The notes beneath the pieces were generated by a model, which was not told the origin of the DNA, made no database searches, and saw nothing but the letters and a program-made list of their open reading frames with translations. Shown here piece by piece: positions 9,512-18,391 of a stretch of 54,838 nucleotides of DNA. The position numbers were made by a program, and so were the translations under genes. Source of the stretch: JAEVLT01 sp964484065 (GTDB lineage: Bacteria > Bacillota > Bacilli > Bacillales > Cytobacillaceae); contig CAZAEW010000020.1 in NCBI GenBank assembly GCA_964484065.1, forward strand, positions 1 through 54,838, read 5' to 3'. Every line of letters starts with the position of its first letter. The stretch's first letter is position 1.

Positions 9512-9869
9512 TCAAAATACCCTCGATTTTTTTTAATAATTCGATTGGGCTAAAGGGCTTCGCCATAAAATAATCCGCTCCGGCGGCAAGAACTTTTTCC
9601 TGTTCGAATTGCTGGCTTTTGGCGGAAAGCATCAAAATTTTCGCTTCCCGCCTCCCCATTTCCTCTCTAACTTTTTTTATGACTTCCAGACCGGTGTATT
9701 CCGGCATCATGTAGTCTAAAATAATCAAATCATAATCATTGTCCTTAATGAAATGGATTGCCTGTAAGCCATCCTCAGCCTCGTCCACTGCATAATCCTC
9801 TTCCTCAAGCGTATCCATAATTAACATCCTTAAAACCTCTTCATCCTCAGCTAAAAGAATCCTTTTCAC
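9501..9869 (-). CDS. stand-alone CheY-like response regulator
   Basis: A 122-residue single receiver domain with no output domain. Acidic pocket residues are Glu8-Asp9-Glu10, the phospho-acceptor is Asp52 in LIILDYMMPEYTG, the switch Ser is residue 82 and the conserved Lys is 104 in MAKPF. It likely shuttles phosphoryl groups between the hybrid kinase, whose gene overlaps it by 11 bases, and the Hpt domain encoded at the head of the same block (inference). Its start codon touches the end of the glycosidase-like gene, indicating translational coupling. Confidence 0.92.
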   Translation of the reverse strand: MKRILLAEDEEVLRMLIMDTLEEEDYAVDEAEDGLQAIHFIKDNDYDLIILDYMMPEYTGLEVIKKVREEMGRREAKILMLSAKSQQFEQEKVLAAGADYFMAKPFSPIELLKKIEGILNEV

Positions 9870-12800
9870 TATTTCTCATCCTTTATATCCGTGTTTTTAT
9901 ACGTATTTTTCATGATGCTGTAAGATCTTTTTAAACGTTCATTATAAAGAGGCTGCTCCCATTCTTTCCAACTGTACAGAGCGGAGGATTGCTGTGAAAT
10001 TTGTCCGTTTGAAGCTTGCGGCAATGACATAATGACTTGTTTTTGATTTGCAACAACAGCAGCAGCACGAATTCCATCGGCCGTTTCACTGCTGCTCATT
10101 CCATTTTCCCACATATCGCCGATGACTTCCCGTAAACTCGGATCTTTCACATTCAGAAGCTGCCAGGCAATTCTGCCTTCGATAACCCGTTTATTTTTGC
10201 TAATACTAATATCGGTTAAGGAGTCAAAATCTTTATGCTGCGGATTAGCGTCTCCATATTTCAATAACCCGGTTTCATAATACTGAAAAGGAACTTGCTC
10301 CCCAGAGGTTGGGATGGTAAACCCTTTGTTTAAAGCAAGCCTGATTGGGTTAAACACCCCATTGTCTTTTTGACTTGCCCCCTCCTGCTGCGGCAGCAAA
10401 TGAAGCGTGTCTGCATAAAGATAATAAAAAGGATCGTAATAACTATCTACCATGATTCTTGAACTTTTCGGTCCGGTAAGTTTGATTAAGAAATCAACTC
10501 CATAATCGGTTCGAATCGTTGTCTGGCTGGATAAGGGAATATTCGTTTGTCCTTGATCTTTAACCGTATCCAACAAAAGATAGGTTCCCTGCTTTGAAAA
10601 ATCAACAGGCTGATTGTAGGTAAGCAGAAAGTACAAGTACCCGCTGTCCGAAGACATTTTCAGTTTCTTTAGCGGTGCTTGATTATTTTTTGACTGATAC
10701 AAAGCCTTAACACCGGCCATATCCCAATCCTTTACGTTCCCATCAACCGTGATCGCGTCTTCTTTTCTGCCGGGATCAAATGACAGCAGTCCAAAATGCT
10801 GTTCATTCGTTTGCGTGTTGTCCCAATACGGCCTGCGGTCAGGATTATCGTAGTCCATCGTATTCCAGGTGCGTTTAAACCATTCGTCCTGCCAGGAGAA
10901 CACGAGCCCGCCGGCATAATCTTCCGCTACAATCGACGAAAACAGCTTTTTATCAATTTTGCCCTGTTCTTCTTCCGAATGAAGGCCTTGATTCATCCCA
11001 TATTTATTCAAATGGGTCAAGCCCCTCGAGGAAGGGACGCCAAATTCGGCAACTAGCACCGGCATATGATGGGCCTTGCGCAAATCATGCAAGTATCCTG
11101 CATAATTGTTTTTCTTTCCTGTCGTATCGGTATAATCAAGATAAGCCTGCTCGTAGTTGAGAAAATCAGGATAGTACGGATATATATGATAGGATGCAAA
11201 GAAGCCGGCATTTTGCCGTCCCGTTTTGACGATATGATTCGGGTCAACCGAGACAAGGTCTTCATTTTTTAAAGGTTCCGCCGGATGGCTCAGCAAATCT
11301 GTCGTCAGCCAATTGGTAAAGCTGACCGTATGCTGCCAGTGATATTGGTTTGTTTCGTATTCAGAAGCGTAGTTCATCAGACCGGCAAGCCACACCTCAA
11401 ACGGCGAGGCATTCTGCGTCTTAAAGTAATCCCCATTGAATTGTCCTTCATCCGGATGCTTTAAATTCGTATTGTTTACCATTTCCGGGTCCCACTCGGT
11501 TCCGATAATAAATCCGAGCACATATTTCGAGATATCGTATTTGTAAAGGCCTGAGGCATGTCCGGGACGTGCCGGCAGATTTGCCCGTCCATGAATAATG
11601 TCGATCATATTTTTTATCTCTATTTTGGCATCATCGGTATTTTCTTGTGCGAAAGCATCCTGTGTATGGAGAAGCCCCTCTTCATTCACCCATGTTCCGT
11701 GAAAAAGATAGAGCGGCTTTCGGGCCGTTTGATTGTATTCATAAAAGGCTTCGTAAAAGGCCGGGGGATGAAGAGTATATATTCTCACAGCATTGGCATT
11801 CATCGCACCGATTTCCTGGAACCACCGTAAATACTCAGCCTTTGTGATCGCGGTTTCCCCCGGAAAATAACCCGGTTTTCCAATCCCCATGTTTACGCCT
11901 TTAATAAGAATGTTCTGCCACTTTCCATTTTTTCTGATTTGGATATATTCCGAGTTGGTCCTGCTGTTTGTCTTGATGCCATTTACTTCTGTAACTTCAG
12001 CCTGTTCCTGCTTCACTCCATGATGCAGGCCATTTTTTAAAATGCTTTTCATCATCGGCACATAGATCTTCCAATAAAAATTGGTGTTTGTTCCCATATA
12101 CCGCTTTATTTGGTCAAAACCGACTGTTTGATAGATTCCCGGTACTTCCGTTTCATCTGCAAAGTCTCCGGAAAAATAATAGGAAGTGTATTTCGCGGTT
12201 CTATGATAGATGACTGCAGGAAAATTGGCCGGGATCCCATACCCCTTTAGTTCTTGCTTTGCTTTATCGGAGATCGGTAAATGGTAGGATGCGAGGATTT
12301 CATCCGTGTCACGCGCCTGATTAATATCAAACCAATACTGATACAGCCCTTTCAGGTCCGTACTAAAAAGTTTTTTTCCTGTGCTTGTTAATCGAAAACG
12401 GATGCCTGATTCGTTTATGTCATTTTGGCTGACGACAACGATGTAATTATTTTTACTGACAAACACGAAGCCTTGGCCGGAAAAATTCCATTTATGCTGC
12501 TGTTTTTCATAATTGGTTTTCACCCATTGCGGTACTTCTGAACTGCCTAAATCTGAAAAATACCGGCCAATCCACCCTGACCAATCCAGATTTAATAGGT
12601 TGGAAATTTTTGCTCTTACTGTATCTGATGTAGGGCTGGCAAAGGTATTAAATTCAGAGATAAGCGTTTTTCCTTTTGCTGTGCTCAATGCTGTTTCAAT
12701 TTTGTCCACATCATTTGAGCCCAGTCCTCCATATATTTTTCCTGAGCGGACCCCTGACTTGTTTTCCCGGGAAAACTCCTCTTTGTATACACCATATTGA

Positions 12801-13117
12801 TCGGTCATATAGACTAAGTCGTACGGAGCTAAACTTTTTGGAAATTCAGCAATTTTGTATTTTCCTCCCGATTCCGGCTTAAACCCTTTATAGTCGGAAT
12901 TAGCAGTGTATGGTCTTAAATTGCTTTTCACATATTTCCCATTATTTAAAACCCAAACTAATCCTTTATGCTCCCGGTAGCTTTGATCAGGAACAGTCTT
13001 GTCCAAAATTAAGACATTCAGCTGATGGGCAGGCTGGAGCTGCCACAGCCAGTAGGGGCTTGTTAACACCGCTGCAATTAAAATTATATAAATGAATAAG
13101 TGAGACTGCTTCTTCAT
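9869..13117 (-). CDS. membrane-anchored glycoside-hydrolase-like protein of polysaccharide locus
   Basis: A 1082-residue protein with an N-terminal hydrophobic segment (about 7-25) and a mostly extracytoplasmic body. Residues 33-330 form a domain I do not recognise; it opens like a GATase/Rossmann fold (LNVLILDKTVP) and is Tyr- and Asn-rich. Residues 400-760 look like a clan-A (beta/alpha)8 glycosidase. IKGVNMGIG and NAVRIYTLHPPAFYEAF resemble GH2/GH5 barrels. Glu541 in GTEWDPEM and Glu691 in LVAEFGVPSS sit where the acid/base and nucleophile would be. The remainder is beta-rich. The gene lies between a GT2 synthase (4-base overlap) and a receiver gene. A role in cleaving or remodelling the exported polymer is inferred from this context. 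No peptide cleavage site is evident, so it is probably a membrane anchor rather than secreted. Confidence 0.75.
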   Translation of the reverse strand: MKKQSHLFIYIILIAAVLTSPYWLWQLQPAHQLNVLILDKTVPDQSYREHKGLVWVLNNGKYVKSNLRPYTANSDYKGFKPESGGKYKIAEFPKSLAPYDLVYMTDQYGVYKEEFSRENKSGVRSGKIYGGLGSNDVDKIETALSTAKGKTLISEFNTFASPTSDTVRAKISNLLNLDWSGWIGRYFSDLGSSEVPQWVKTNYEKQQHKWNFSGQGFVFVSKNNYIVVVSQNDINESGIRFRLTSTGKKLFSTDLKGLYQYWFDINQARDTDEILASYHLPISDKAKQELKGYGIPANFPAVIYHRTAKYTSYYFSGDFADETEVPGIYQTVGFDQIKRYMGTNTNFYWKIYVPMMKSILKNGLHHGVKQEQAEVTEVNGIKTNSRTNSEYIQIRKNGKWQNILIKGVNMGIGKPGYFPGETAITKAEYLRWFQEIGAMNANAVRIYTLHPPAFYEAFYEYNQTARKPLYLFHGTWVNEEGLLHTQDAFAQENTDDAKIEIKNMIDIIHGRANLPARPGHASGLYKYDISKYVLGFIIGTEWDPEMVNNTNLKHPDEGQFNGDYFKTQNASPFEVWLAGLMNYASEYETNQYHWQHTVSFTNWLTTDLLSHPAEPLKNEDLVSVDPNHIVKTGRQNAGFFASYHIYPYYPDFLNYEQAYLDYTDTTGKKNNYAGYLHDLRKAHHMPVLVAEFGVPSSRGLTHLNKYGMNQGLHSEEEQGKIDKKLFSSIVAEDYAGGLVFSWQDEWFKRTWNTMDYDNPDRRPYWDNTQTNEQHFGLLSFDPGRKEDAITVDGNVKDWDMAGVKALYQSKNNQAPLKKLKMSSDSGYLYFLLTYNQPVDFSKQGTYLLLDTVKDQGQTNIPLSSQTTIRTDYGVDFLIKLTGPKSSRIMVDSYYDPFYYLYADTLHLLPQQEGASQKDNGVFNPIRLALNKGFTIPTSGEQVPFQYYETGLLKYGDANPQHKDFDSLTDISISKNKRVIEGRIAWQLLNVKDPSLREVIGDMWENGMSSSETADGIRAAAVVANQKQVIMSLPQASNGQISQQSSALYSWKEWEQPLYNERLKRSYSIMKNTYKNTDIKDEK

Positions 13118-14526
13118 TGTGAAACCCCTTTTCTTTTCATTTCACCCCAGCTTTTTTCCCCTTTGATCATTTGCAAAATCCCTTCACAGCGCCAGAGGAC
13201 GGTCAATGGCCGATACCAGAAGGTCTCCGTTAAAGAATACAAGAAAAGCTTAATGATATCGGAAACCTTCTCGTACTTTGTCAGGCTCCATTCTTCCAAA
13301 AGGACGGCTGCCATCGAAAAAACAGATCCGTATAAGCATGACAGGAAAAACAGAAGGATGGAAAATTCTATATATATACCTCCCAAAAACAAGGATAAAA
13401 TCATATACACATAGCCTAACAGTTCAACGATTGGCCCCAAAAATTCAACAATCCAAAAATACGGAAATGAAACAAAGCCGATGGAGCCATACTTAGGATT
13501 AAAGAGCATTTTCCGATGTGCCCACAAGCTTTCAAATAAGCCCCGATGCCAGCGGCGCCTCTGCCTCCGCAAAAATTTTGTGTCTTCGGGAACTTCCGTC
13601 CAGCAGACCGGGTCCGGGACGTAAACGATCTTCTTTTTCAGCTTTTTTTCCTTTAACATCCGGTGAAGCCGGACAACCAGCTCCATATCCTCACCCACAG
13701 TATTTGTCTTGTACCCTCCGGCCTGCACAACCCATTGCTTTGAAAAAACACCGAACGCTCCGGAAATGATCAACAGCAAATTATGCCTGCTTAAACCAAT
13801 CCGTCCCATCAAAAAGGCACGTAAATACTCAATAATTTGCATGACAACTAAAGGATTTTTGGACAAACCTACCTGCATGACGTGGCCGCTCTCAATTTGA
13901 CAGCCGTTTGCGATCCGCACACTCCCTCCGGATGCGACAACTTCCTCATTGGAGTCAATAATCGGCTTCATCACCTTTAAAAACGCATCCTGTTCAAGGA
14001 CAGAATCACCATCAAGTGAGCAAAAGTAAGGATAGTGAGAAAAGTTTAATCCCGCGTTAAGGGCATCTGCCTTGCCTCCATTTTCTTTATCAATTAAAAA
14101 AAGATGGGGAAAGATTCCCGACTGATAAATCCCCTTTATCGGTTTCATTTCTACTTGCTTACGGACCACCGCATCCACTTTTTTCATATTATAATGGCTG
14201 ATTATTTTGCTTACGGTCTGATCCGTGGAGCCGTCATTCACAACGATGATTTCAAATGAGGGATAATAAACGCTTAATAATGAACGGACGCTTTGAAGGA
14301 TGCCAGCCTCTTCATTAAAGGCAGGAACAATAATCGAGACCGGTTTCGTAAAGATCTCATTCATATAATCTTCATATGCTTGATCCCGGTTCAAAAGGTA
14401 TTTTTTTCGTAATTGAAAGATCGATATGATAAGAATAACGGAATAAAAAGAAATTACGATGATCATAAAAATGGCAATAAACCATGCAAAAAAAGAAGCT
14501 GCTTCCAACCAAATGCTGTTTGGCAT
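13114..14526 (-). CDS. family 2 glycosyltransferase, polysaccharide-synthase type
   Basis: A 470-residue integral membrane GT2 of the cellulose/PNAG/hyaluronan synthase type. TM1 spans about 11-38, then a cytosolic GT-A domain with VSIIVPAFNEE, Asp98 in VVNDGSTD, the metal-binding Asp172-Gly-Asp174, the catalytic Asp280 in VGEDMEL and the processive-type QRRRW (322-326). C-terminal helices follow at about 346-412. No PilZ domain is fused, so any c-di-GMP control would need a partner. ATGA-type overlap with the downstream glycosidase-like gene and a 3-base gap to the HEAT gene show one operon. The sugar used cannot be told from the sequence. Confidence 0.92.
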   Translation of the reverse strand: MPNSIWLEAASFFAWFIAIFMIIVISFYSVILIISIFQLRKKYLLNRDQAYEDYMNEIFTKPVSIIVPAFNEEAGILQSVRSLLSVYYPSFEIIVVNDGSTDQTVSKIISHYNMKKVDAVVRKQVEMKPIKGIYQSGIFPHLFLIDKENGGKADALNAGLNFSHYPYFCSLDGDSVLEQDAFLKVMKPIIDSNEEVVASGGSVRIANGCQIESGHVMQVGLSKNPLVVMQIIEYLRAFLMGRIGLSRHNLLLIISGAFGVFSKQWVVQAGGYKTNTVGEDMELVVRLHRMLKEKKLKKKIVYVPDPVCWTEVPEDTKFLRRQRRRWHRGLFESLWAHRKMLFNPKYGSIGFVSFPYFWIVEFLGPIVELLGYVYMILSLFLGGIYIEFSILLFFLSCLYGSVFSMAAVLLEEWSLTKYEKVSDIIKLFLYSLTETFWYRPLTVLWRCEGILQMIKGEKSWGEMKRKGVSQ

Positions 14527-14529
14527 TAT

Positions 14530-15561
14530 CTAAACTCCTTTGTGGAGCCACTCCCAGGCCATATCTTTGGCAAATGGATCCTTTGAGGTTTCATATACGT
14601 TTTGCAAAATCTGTTTCCCATTTGGAAATTTGACAATGGCTTGCCCCGCCTGCGAACGGACCCACCAGATTTGATCGTGGAGAAGGTTAATCAACCGGGG
14701 AAGACAGCTTCGCTCTTGAAGTGCGCCAAATAATTTCGCAGAAATCATTCTTTCTTCCCATTTTGAAGAAACAAGAAGATCAAAATATGGCTCAATATTT
14801 TTCACATAACCAAGTTCAGCCAATGCTTTCAATGCCCGCAGCTTCGTTTCTCCTGAGTAAGACAAAAAAACTTGTTCAGAAAATAGACAGTAGCTTAGCT
14901 CTTTTTTGACAGCAATGACATCAAGAATCGCATATTGCAATTGATTTTGGCATTGGCTAAAACCGAGAACAAATTGATCAAATGATCCTTTTTCTAAACG
15001 AATTAAAATGTTTCGATATTCAAATTCAGAAAAAGAGTTATACCGCTGTGTAAGCATTTCAAATATGCTCGGATATTGAAAAGATGCAAGAATGCGCAAT
15101 ACATGTATGACTTCCTCCGTGGAACTCCGCTTATCAAGCAACAGGAGGACATCGTTTACAAGCTTTGTTAAGCGAAAATCTTCGATATAATAAAGAGCAT
15201 TCATCCTGCTGCTCCATTTTCTGCTCTTTAAGCGCTTCCAATAGTGGTCAGCTAAATAAAGGTCGGCAAGTTCAGTTAAACGAGTTTTTTCCTGTTCACC
15301 CTCGAGCATCTTTCCATACTGACTAAGCAGCTCCTCAACCGCCATTTTTTGGATTTTCGTCTTTGGAATCAACCCTCTTGTGTAATTTCCTTCAAACAAA
15401 TTCGTATACAGATACGAATGATATTTTTCCTTTTGTTCTTTCAGTATTTTTTTGCTCCGAATATCAATTGTTTTTCGGATTAATAAGTAGATAAGCAGCA
15501 GCAGCAATAAGCTGACAATTGCGGCTGTCAAAAACCCCAGCAATAGAATTTCCTTCTCCAT
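14530..15561 (-). CDS. membrane-anchored HEAT-repeat protein
   Basis: A 343-residue protein with one N-terminal membrane helix (about 4-27, very Leu-rich) followed by a basic linker and an alpha-helical solenoid. Repeat-like segments include MNALYYIEDFRLTKLVNDVLL, LRALKALAELGYVKNIEPYFDLL and a clear HEAT/PBS-type unit near the end (LPRLINLLHDQIWWVRSQAGQAIVKFP). Such scaffolds mediate protein-protein contacts. Lying between the GGDEF protein gene (4-base gap) and the synthase gene (3-base gap), it may couple the two at the membrane (inference). It has no catalytic motif. Confidence 0.8.
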   Translation of the reverse strand: MEKEILLLGFLTAAIVSLLLLLLIYLLIRKTIDIRSKKILKEQKEKYHSYLYTNLFEGNYTRGLIPKTKIQKMAVEELLSQYGKMLEGEQEKTRLTELADLYLADHYWKRLKSRKWSSRMNALYYIEDFRLTKLVNDVLLLLDKRSSTEEVIHVLRILASFQYPSIFEMLTQRYNSFSEFEYRNILIRLEKGSFDQFVLGFSQCQNQLQYAILDVIAVKKELSYCLFSEQVFLSYSGETKLRALKALAELGYVKNIEPYFDLLVSSKWEERMISAKLFGALQERSCLPRLINLLHDQIWWVRSQAGQAIVKFPNGKQILQNVYETSKDPFAKDMAWEWLHKGV

Positions 15562-15565
15562 TCTT

Positions 15566-17185
15566 TTACCTCACCTTTTGAATTAACCGCTCAATTCTTG
15601 CTTGGAGTTCTTTTACGCTGAAAGGCTTTGTAATATAGTCATCGGCACCATACTTTAATGCTCTGGCAATATCAGCTTCATTTTTTCTTCCCGTCAGCAT
15701 AAGGACAAGTACTTGATGATCATACCTTTTCTGCCTCACTTTTTGCAGAACTTCAAGGCCGTCCATGATGGGCATTACCCCGTCAAGAATTAAAAAGTGT
15801 TCCCCATGTTCTTGAAGGCGGTTTGAGGAGAAAAACTTCGGTCCGTCCTCAAAAGCTTTTACATCCACTTCATAAAGATCAAGGGTGATTGATTGAAGGA
15901 CTCTTGTCAACATTTTCCGAATAATGGCATCATCATCAATAATCGATAGATACAGCTTTCTTTTTGTAAGTGCCGGAAGGGAATGATCGGTGCTTTCCAC
16001 TCTTGCCCTTCCGGATTCTTTCGCTTTGTAAAGGGCCTGATCCGCACAATTTAATGCCTTTTCTAAAGTATCTTTAGGATCCGTTACTGAATAGACCCCC
16101 GCTGAAAATGTGACCCTAAAGTGATTTTCTCCCGCTTCAAACTGCTGTTTCGAGAAATCCTTTAATAGTCGCGATACGATCTCAATGGACTGTTGAAGAT
16201 TCGTATTTGGAAATACAATAAGAAATTCTTCCCCTCCATATCGAATCGCTGTATCAGAAGTTCTTGTCGCTTCTTTTATAAATGAAGCGAAGGCTGCTAA
16301 AACCTTGTCACCGACGAGGTGGCCATATTGATCGTTCACTTTTTTGAAATGGTCAATATCGAGCATCGCCAGGCTGAAAGGCTGCCCGTTTCGCTTCAGG
16401 TCATTGATATTTCGGCTGAATACATCTGTAAGGAATTTGCGATTATATAAATTTGTGAGTTCATCAAGGAGAACCGATTGTTCGTATACCCGCTTCCGCT
16501 GCAGATGGCGCTCAATCTTGACCGTCAGTTCCTCAAGATCGATCGGCTTTTCAATAAAGTCATCTGCTCCTTTTCGGAAAGCATTAAGTCTCGTTTCCCG
16601 GTCATTTAAAATACTGATCATGATTTTTGGCACAAACATTTTACTTGTGTGCTTTTCAAGTTCATCTAATACTTCAATTCCATTTTTTTGAGGCAAATGA
16701 ACATCAATTAGAACACAATCAGGATTTACATCGTAATATTGGGATATCGCTTTTTCAGGCGTCGTATTGGCTATCACCATCCAGCCCTTTTCCTCTAAAA
16801 CATCTTTTAAGAGAATCAGCATCGATACATCGTCGTCAATAATTTGAATAAGCGGGATATGTTCATCTCGTTCTGTTATTGCTTTTTTTTCAATTTCATT
16901 AAACGCTTCATATTCATCAGTCAGGGTTATTAAATCATAAAGAAAAGTTTTCAGTTCTTCCTTTTTCCATTGCTTATCTCCCATTTCTTTTACCCGTTCC
17001 AGCAAAGTACCGGACAGCTGAAACAAACCTCCTAATTGAAAGGTTCCTGCACTTCCTTTTACCGAATGCAAAAAACGGTGCACATCTGCGTTTTGAATCA
17101 TCTCCATGTTCTCAGAATCAAACCATTGAGAGAGTTGTCTCTTGATTTTTTGAATAAGCAAATTTTTATATTTTCCAAAGTTCAT
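15566..17185 (-). CDS. Hpt-REC-GGDEF-REC diguanylate cyclase/response regulator
   Basis: A 539-residue cytosolic protein that combines phosphorelay and c-di-GMP synthesis. In order: an Hpt domain (about 1-100) with His40 in FLHSVKGSAGTF; receiver 1 (about 112-228) with Asp161; a GGDEF domain (about 238-395) starting at DELTNLYNR, with active motif GGEEF (317-321) and a product-inhibition I-site RTSD (308-311); and receiver 2 (about 410-538) with Asp468 and Lys520. All key residues are intact, so it should be an active cyclase gated by phosphorylation. I start it at ATG 17185, preceded by GGAGTG; a longer upstream reading lacks a site. It is first in the polysaccharide block. Confidence 0.92.
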   Translation of the reverse strand: MNFGKYKNLLIQKIKRQLSQWFDSENMEMIQNADVHRFLHSVKGSAGTFQLGGLFQLSGTLLERVKEMGDKQWKKEELKTFLYDLITLTDEYEAFNEIEKKAITERDEHIPLIQIIDDDVSMLILLKDVLEEKGWMVIANTTPEKAISQYYDVNPDCVLIDVHLPQKNGIEVLDELEKHTSKMFVPKIMISILNDRETRLNAFRKGADDFIEKPIDLEELTVKIERHLQRKRVYEQSVLLDELTNLYNRKFLTDVFSRNINDLKRNGQPFSLAMLDIDHFKKVNDQYGHLVGDKVLAAFASFIKEATRTSDTAIRYGGEEFLIVFPNTNLQQSIEIVSRLLKDFSKQQFEAGENHFRVTFSAGVYSVTDPKDTLEKALNCADQALYKAKESGRARVESTDHSLPALTKRKLYLSIIDDDAIIRKMLTRVLQSITLDLYEVDVKAFEDGPKFFSSNRLQEHGEHFLILDGVMPIMDGLEVLQKVRQKRYDHQVLVLMLTGRKNEADIARALKYGADDYITKPFSVKELQARIERLIQKVR

Positions 17186-17462
17186 AATTATACACTCCAA
17201 AATATGAAAAAATAATAAGGGAAAAATGGCTGAATAATCCAAAAGTCCTAGTTTAAGTGCAGTTTAAGAGGGCTAGATTTTTGTTACAATACAAATAATA
17301 ATGGTTTTCTGAGAAGGCTTTCCAGCAGGCAATACCGACGGGGCTTTTCGAATAATAATTATTATTTATTATACACTCTAAGCATTCGAAATTTCGAGTG
17401 AAACTATTTAAAAATAGTACTGCCTGATTATTGGAATATTGCAGTGAAGGAGGTTAAACGTT

Positions 17463-18092
17463 TTGACCCCAAAAAACAGTGAGAAGAAAGTACCGGTATT
17501 ATCCCCACTTCCTAAAAGCTTTTTCATGCAGCCAACGCTCGATTTGGCCAAATCACTTCTTGGCTGCGTTTTAGTAAAAGAAACAAGGGATGGTGTTGCT
17601 GCGGGATTTATTGTTGAAACAGAGGCATATGTTGGACCGATGGACAGGGCAGCGCACAGTTATCAAAACAGGAGGACAAAACGTACTGAGGTGATGTACT
17701 GGGAGGCAGGGCATGTATACACATATCAAATGCATACCCATTGTTTGATTAATGTCGTTAGTGCCGAGGCTGAAAAACCGGAAGCGATTCTCATTCGTGC
17801 TCTTGAACCGCTGGAAGGGATCGATTTAATGTGTCATAGAAGAGGGATGAATGATTTGCGCAATCTGACAAATGGTCCTGGAAAGCTGACTAAGGCATTG
17901 GCCATTACGATGGAGGATTATGGGCGTGTTTTTTGGGAGGAGCCGTTATATCTTTCCGAAGGAATTTCTCCTGTTTCCATTTCTCAAGGCAAACGAATCG
18001 GGATTGAAAATACAGGTGAAGCAAAGGATTATCCTTGGCGCTTCTGGATTACCGGCAACCGTTTTGTATCTCGGCATAAAAAAGAAAGTTAA
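17463..18092 (+). CDS. alkyladenine (3-methyladenine) DNA glycosylase, AAG/MPG family
   Basis: A 209-residue base-excision repair enzyme that removes alkylated purines. Family motifs are visible: LAKSLLGCVLV, the active-site ETEAYVGPMDRAAHSY (catalytic Glu and Tyr region), RTEVMYWEAGHVYTYQMH and NGPGKLTKAL. Length matches B. subtilis YxlJ. The TTG start at 17463 is supported by AAGGAGG at 17447-17453. It is monocistronic and divergent from the GGDEF operon. The 277-base spacer between them is AT-rich with no riboswitch I can recognise. Confidence 0.93.
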   Translation: MTPKNSEKKVPVLSPLPKSFFMQPTLDLAKSLLGCVLVKETRDGVAAGFIVETEAYVGPMDRAAHSYQNRRTKRTEVMYWEAGHVYTYQMHTHCLINVVSAEAEKPEAILIRALEPLEGIDLMCHRRGMNDLRNLTNGPGKLTKALAITMEDYGRVFWEEPLYLSEGISPVSISQGKRIGIENTGEAKDYPWRFWITGNRFVSRHKKES

Positions 18093-18391
18093 TAACTTAT
18101 TTTTGCTAAAAACTTACAGTTCAAAATATTGTAATATTTCCGAATAAATTTTCAGAAAAAATAATTTACAATAGAAACGGACACTTCCATCAATAGAAAT
18201 ACAGCAAATTACTTGAAATCCAGTAAAAGGGAGGCGTACAGTAAAATTTTGCAATAACATTTCCACTGTAATAATATAGTAATTCTATGGTTTCAGTCTA
18301 AAAGGAATGGTTAAAGAAAGCATGACAACCTCATAGAGATTCAGCCCAATTCCCCGGAAAAATTTTAAAAATGGAAACGAGGGATTTTTTT

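Noticed and set aside
17186..17462. c-di-GMP or other riboswitch upstream of the GGDEF operon or the glycosylase
   Set aside because: None of the conserved cores of known c-di-GMP, c-di-AMP or molybdenum-cofactor riboswitches can be found; the region is simply AT-rich with weak palindromes.
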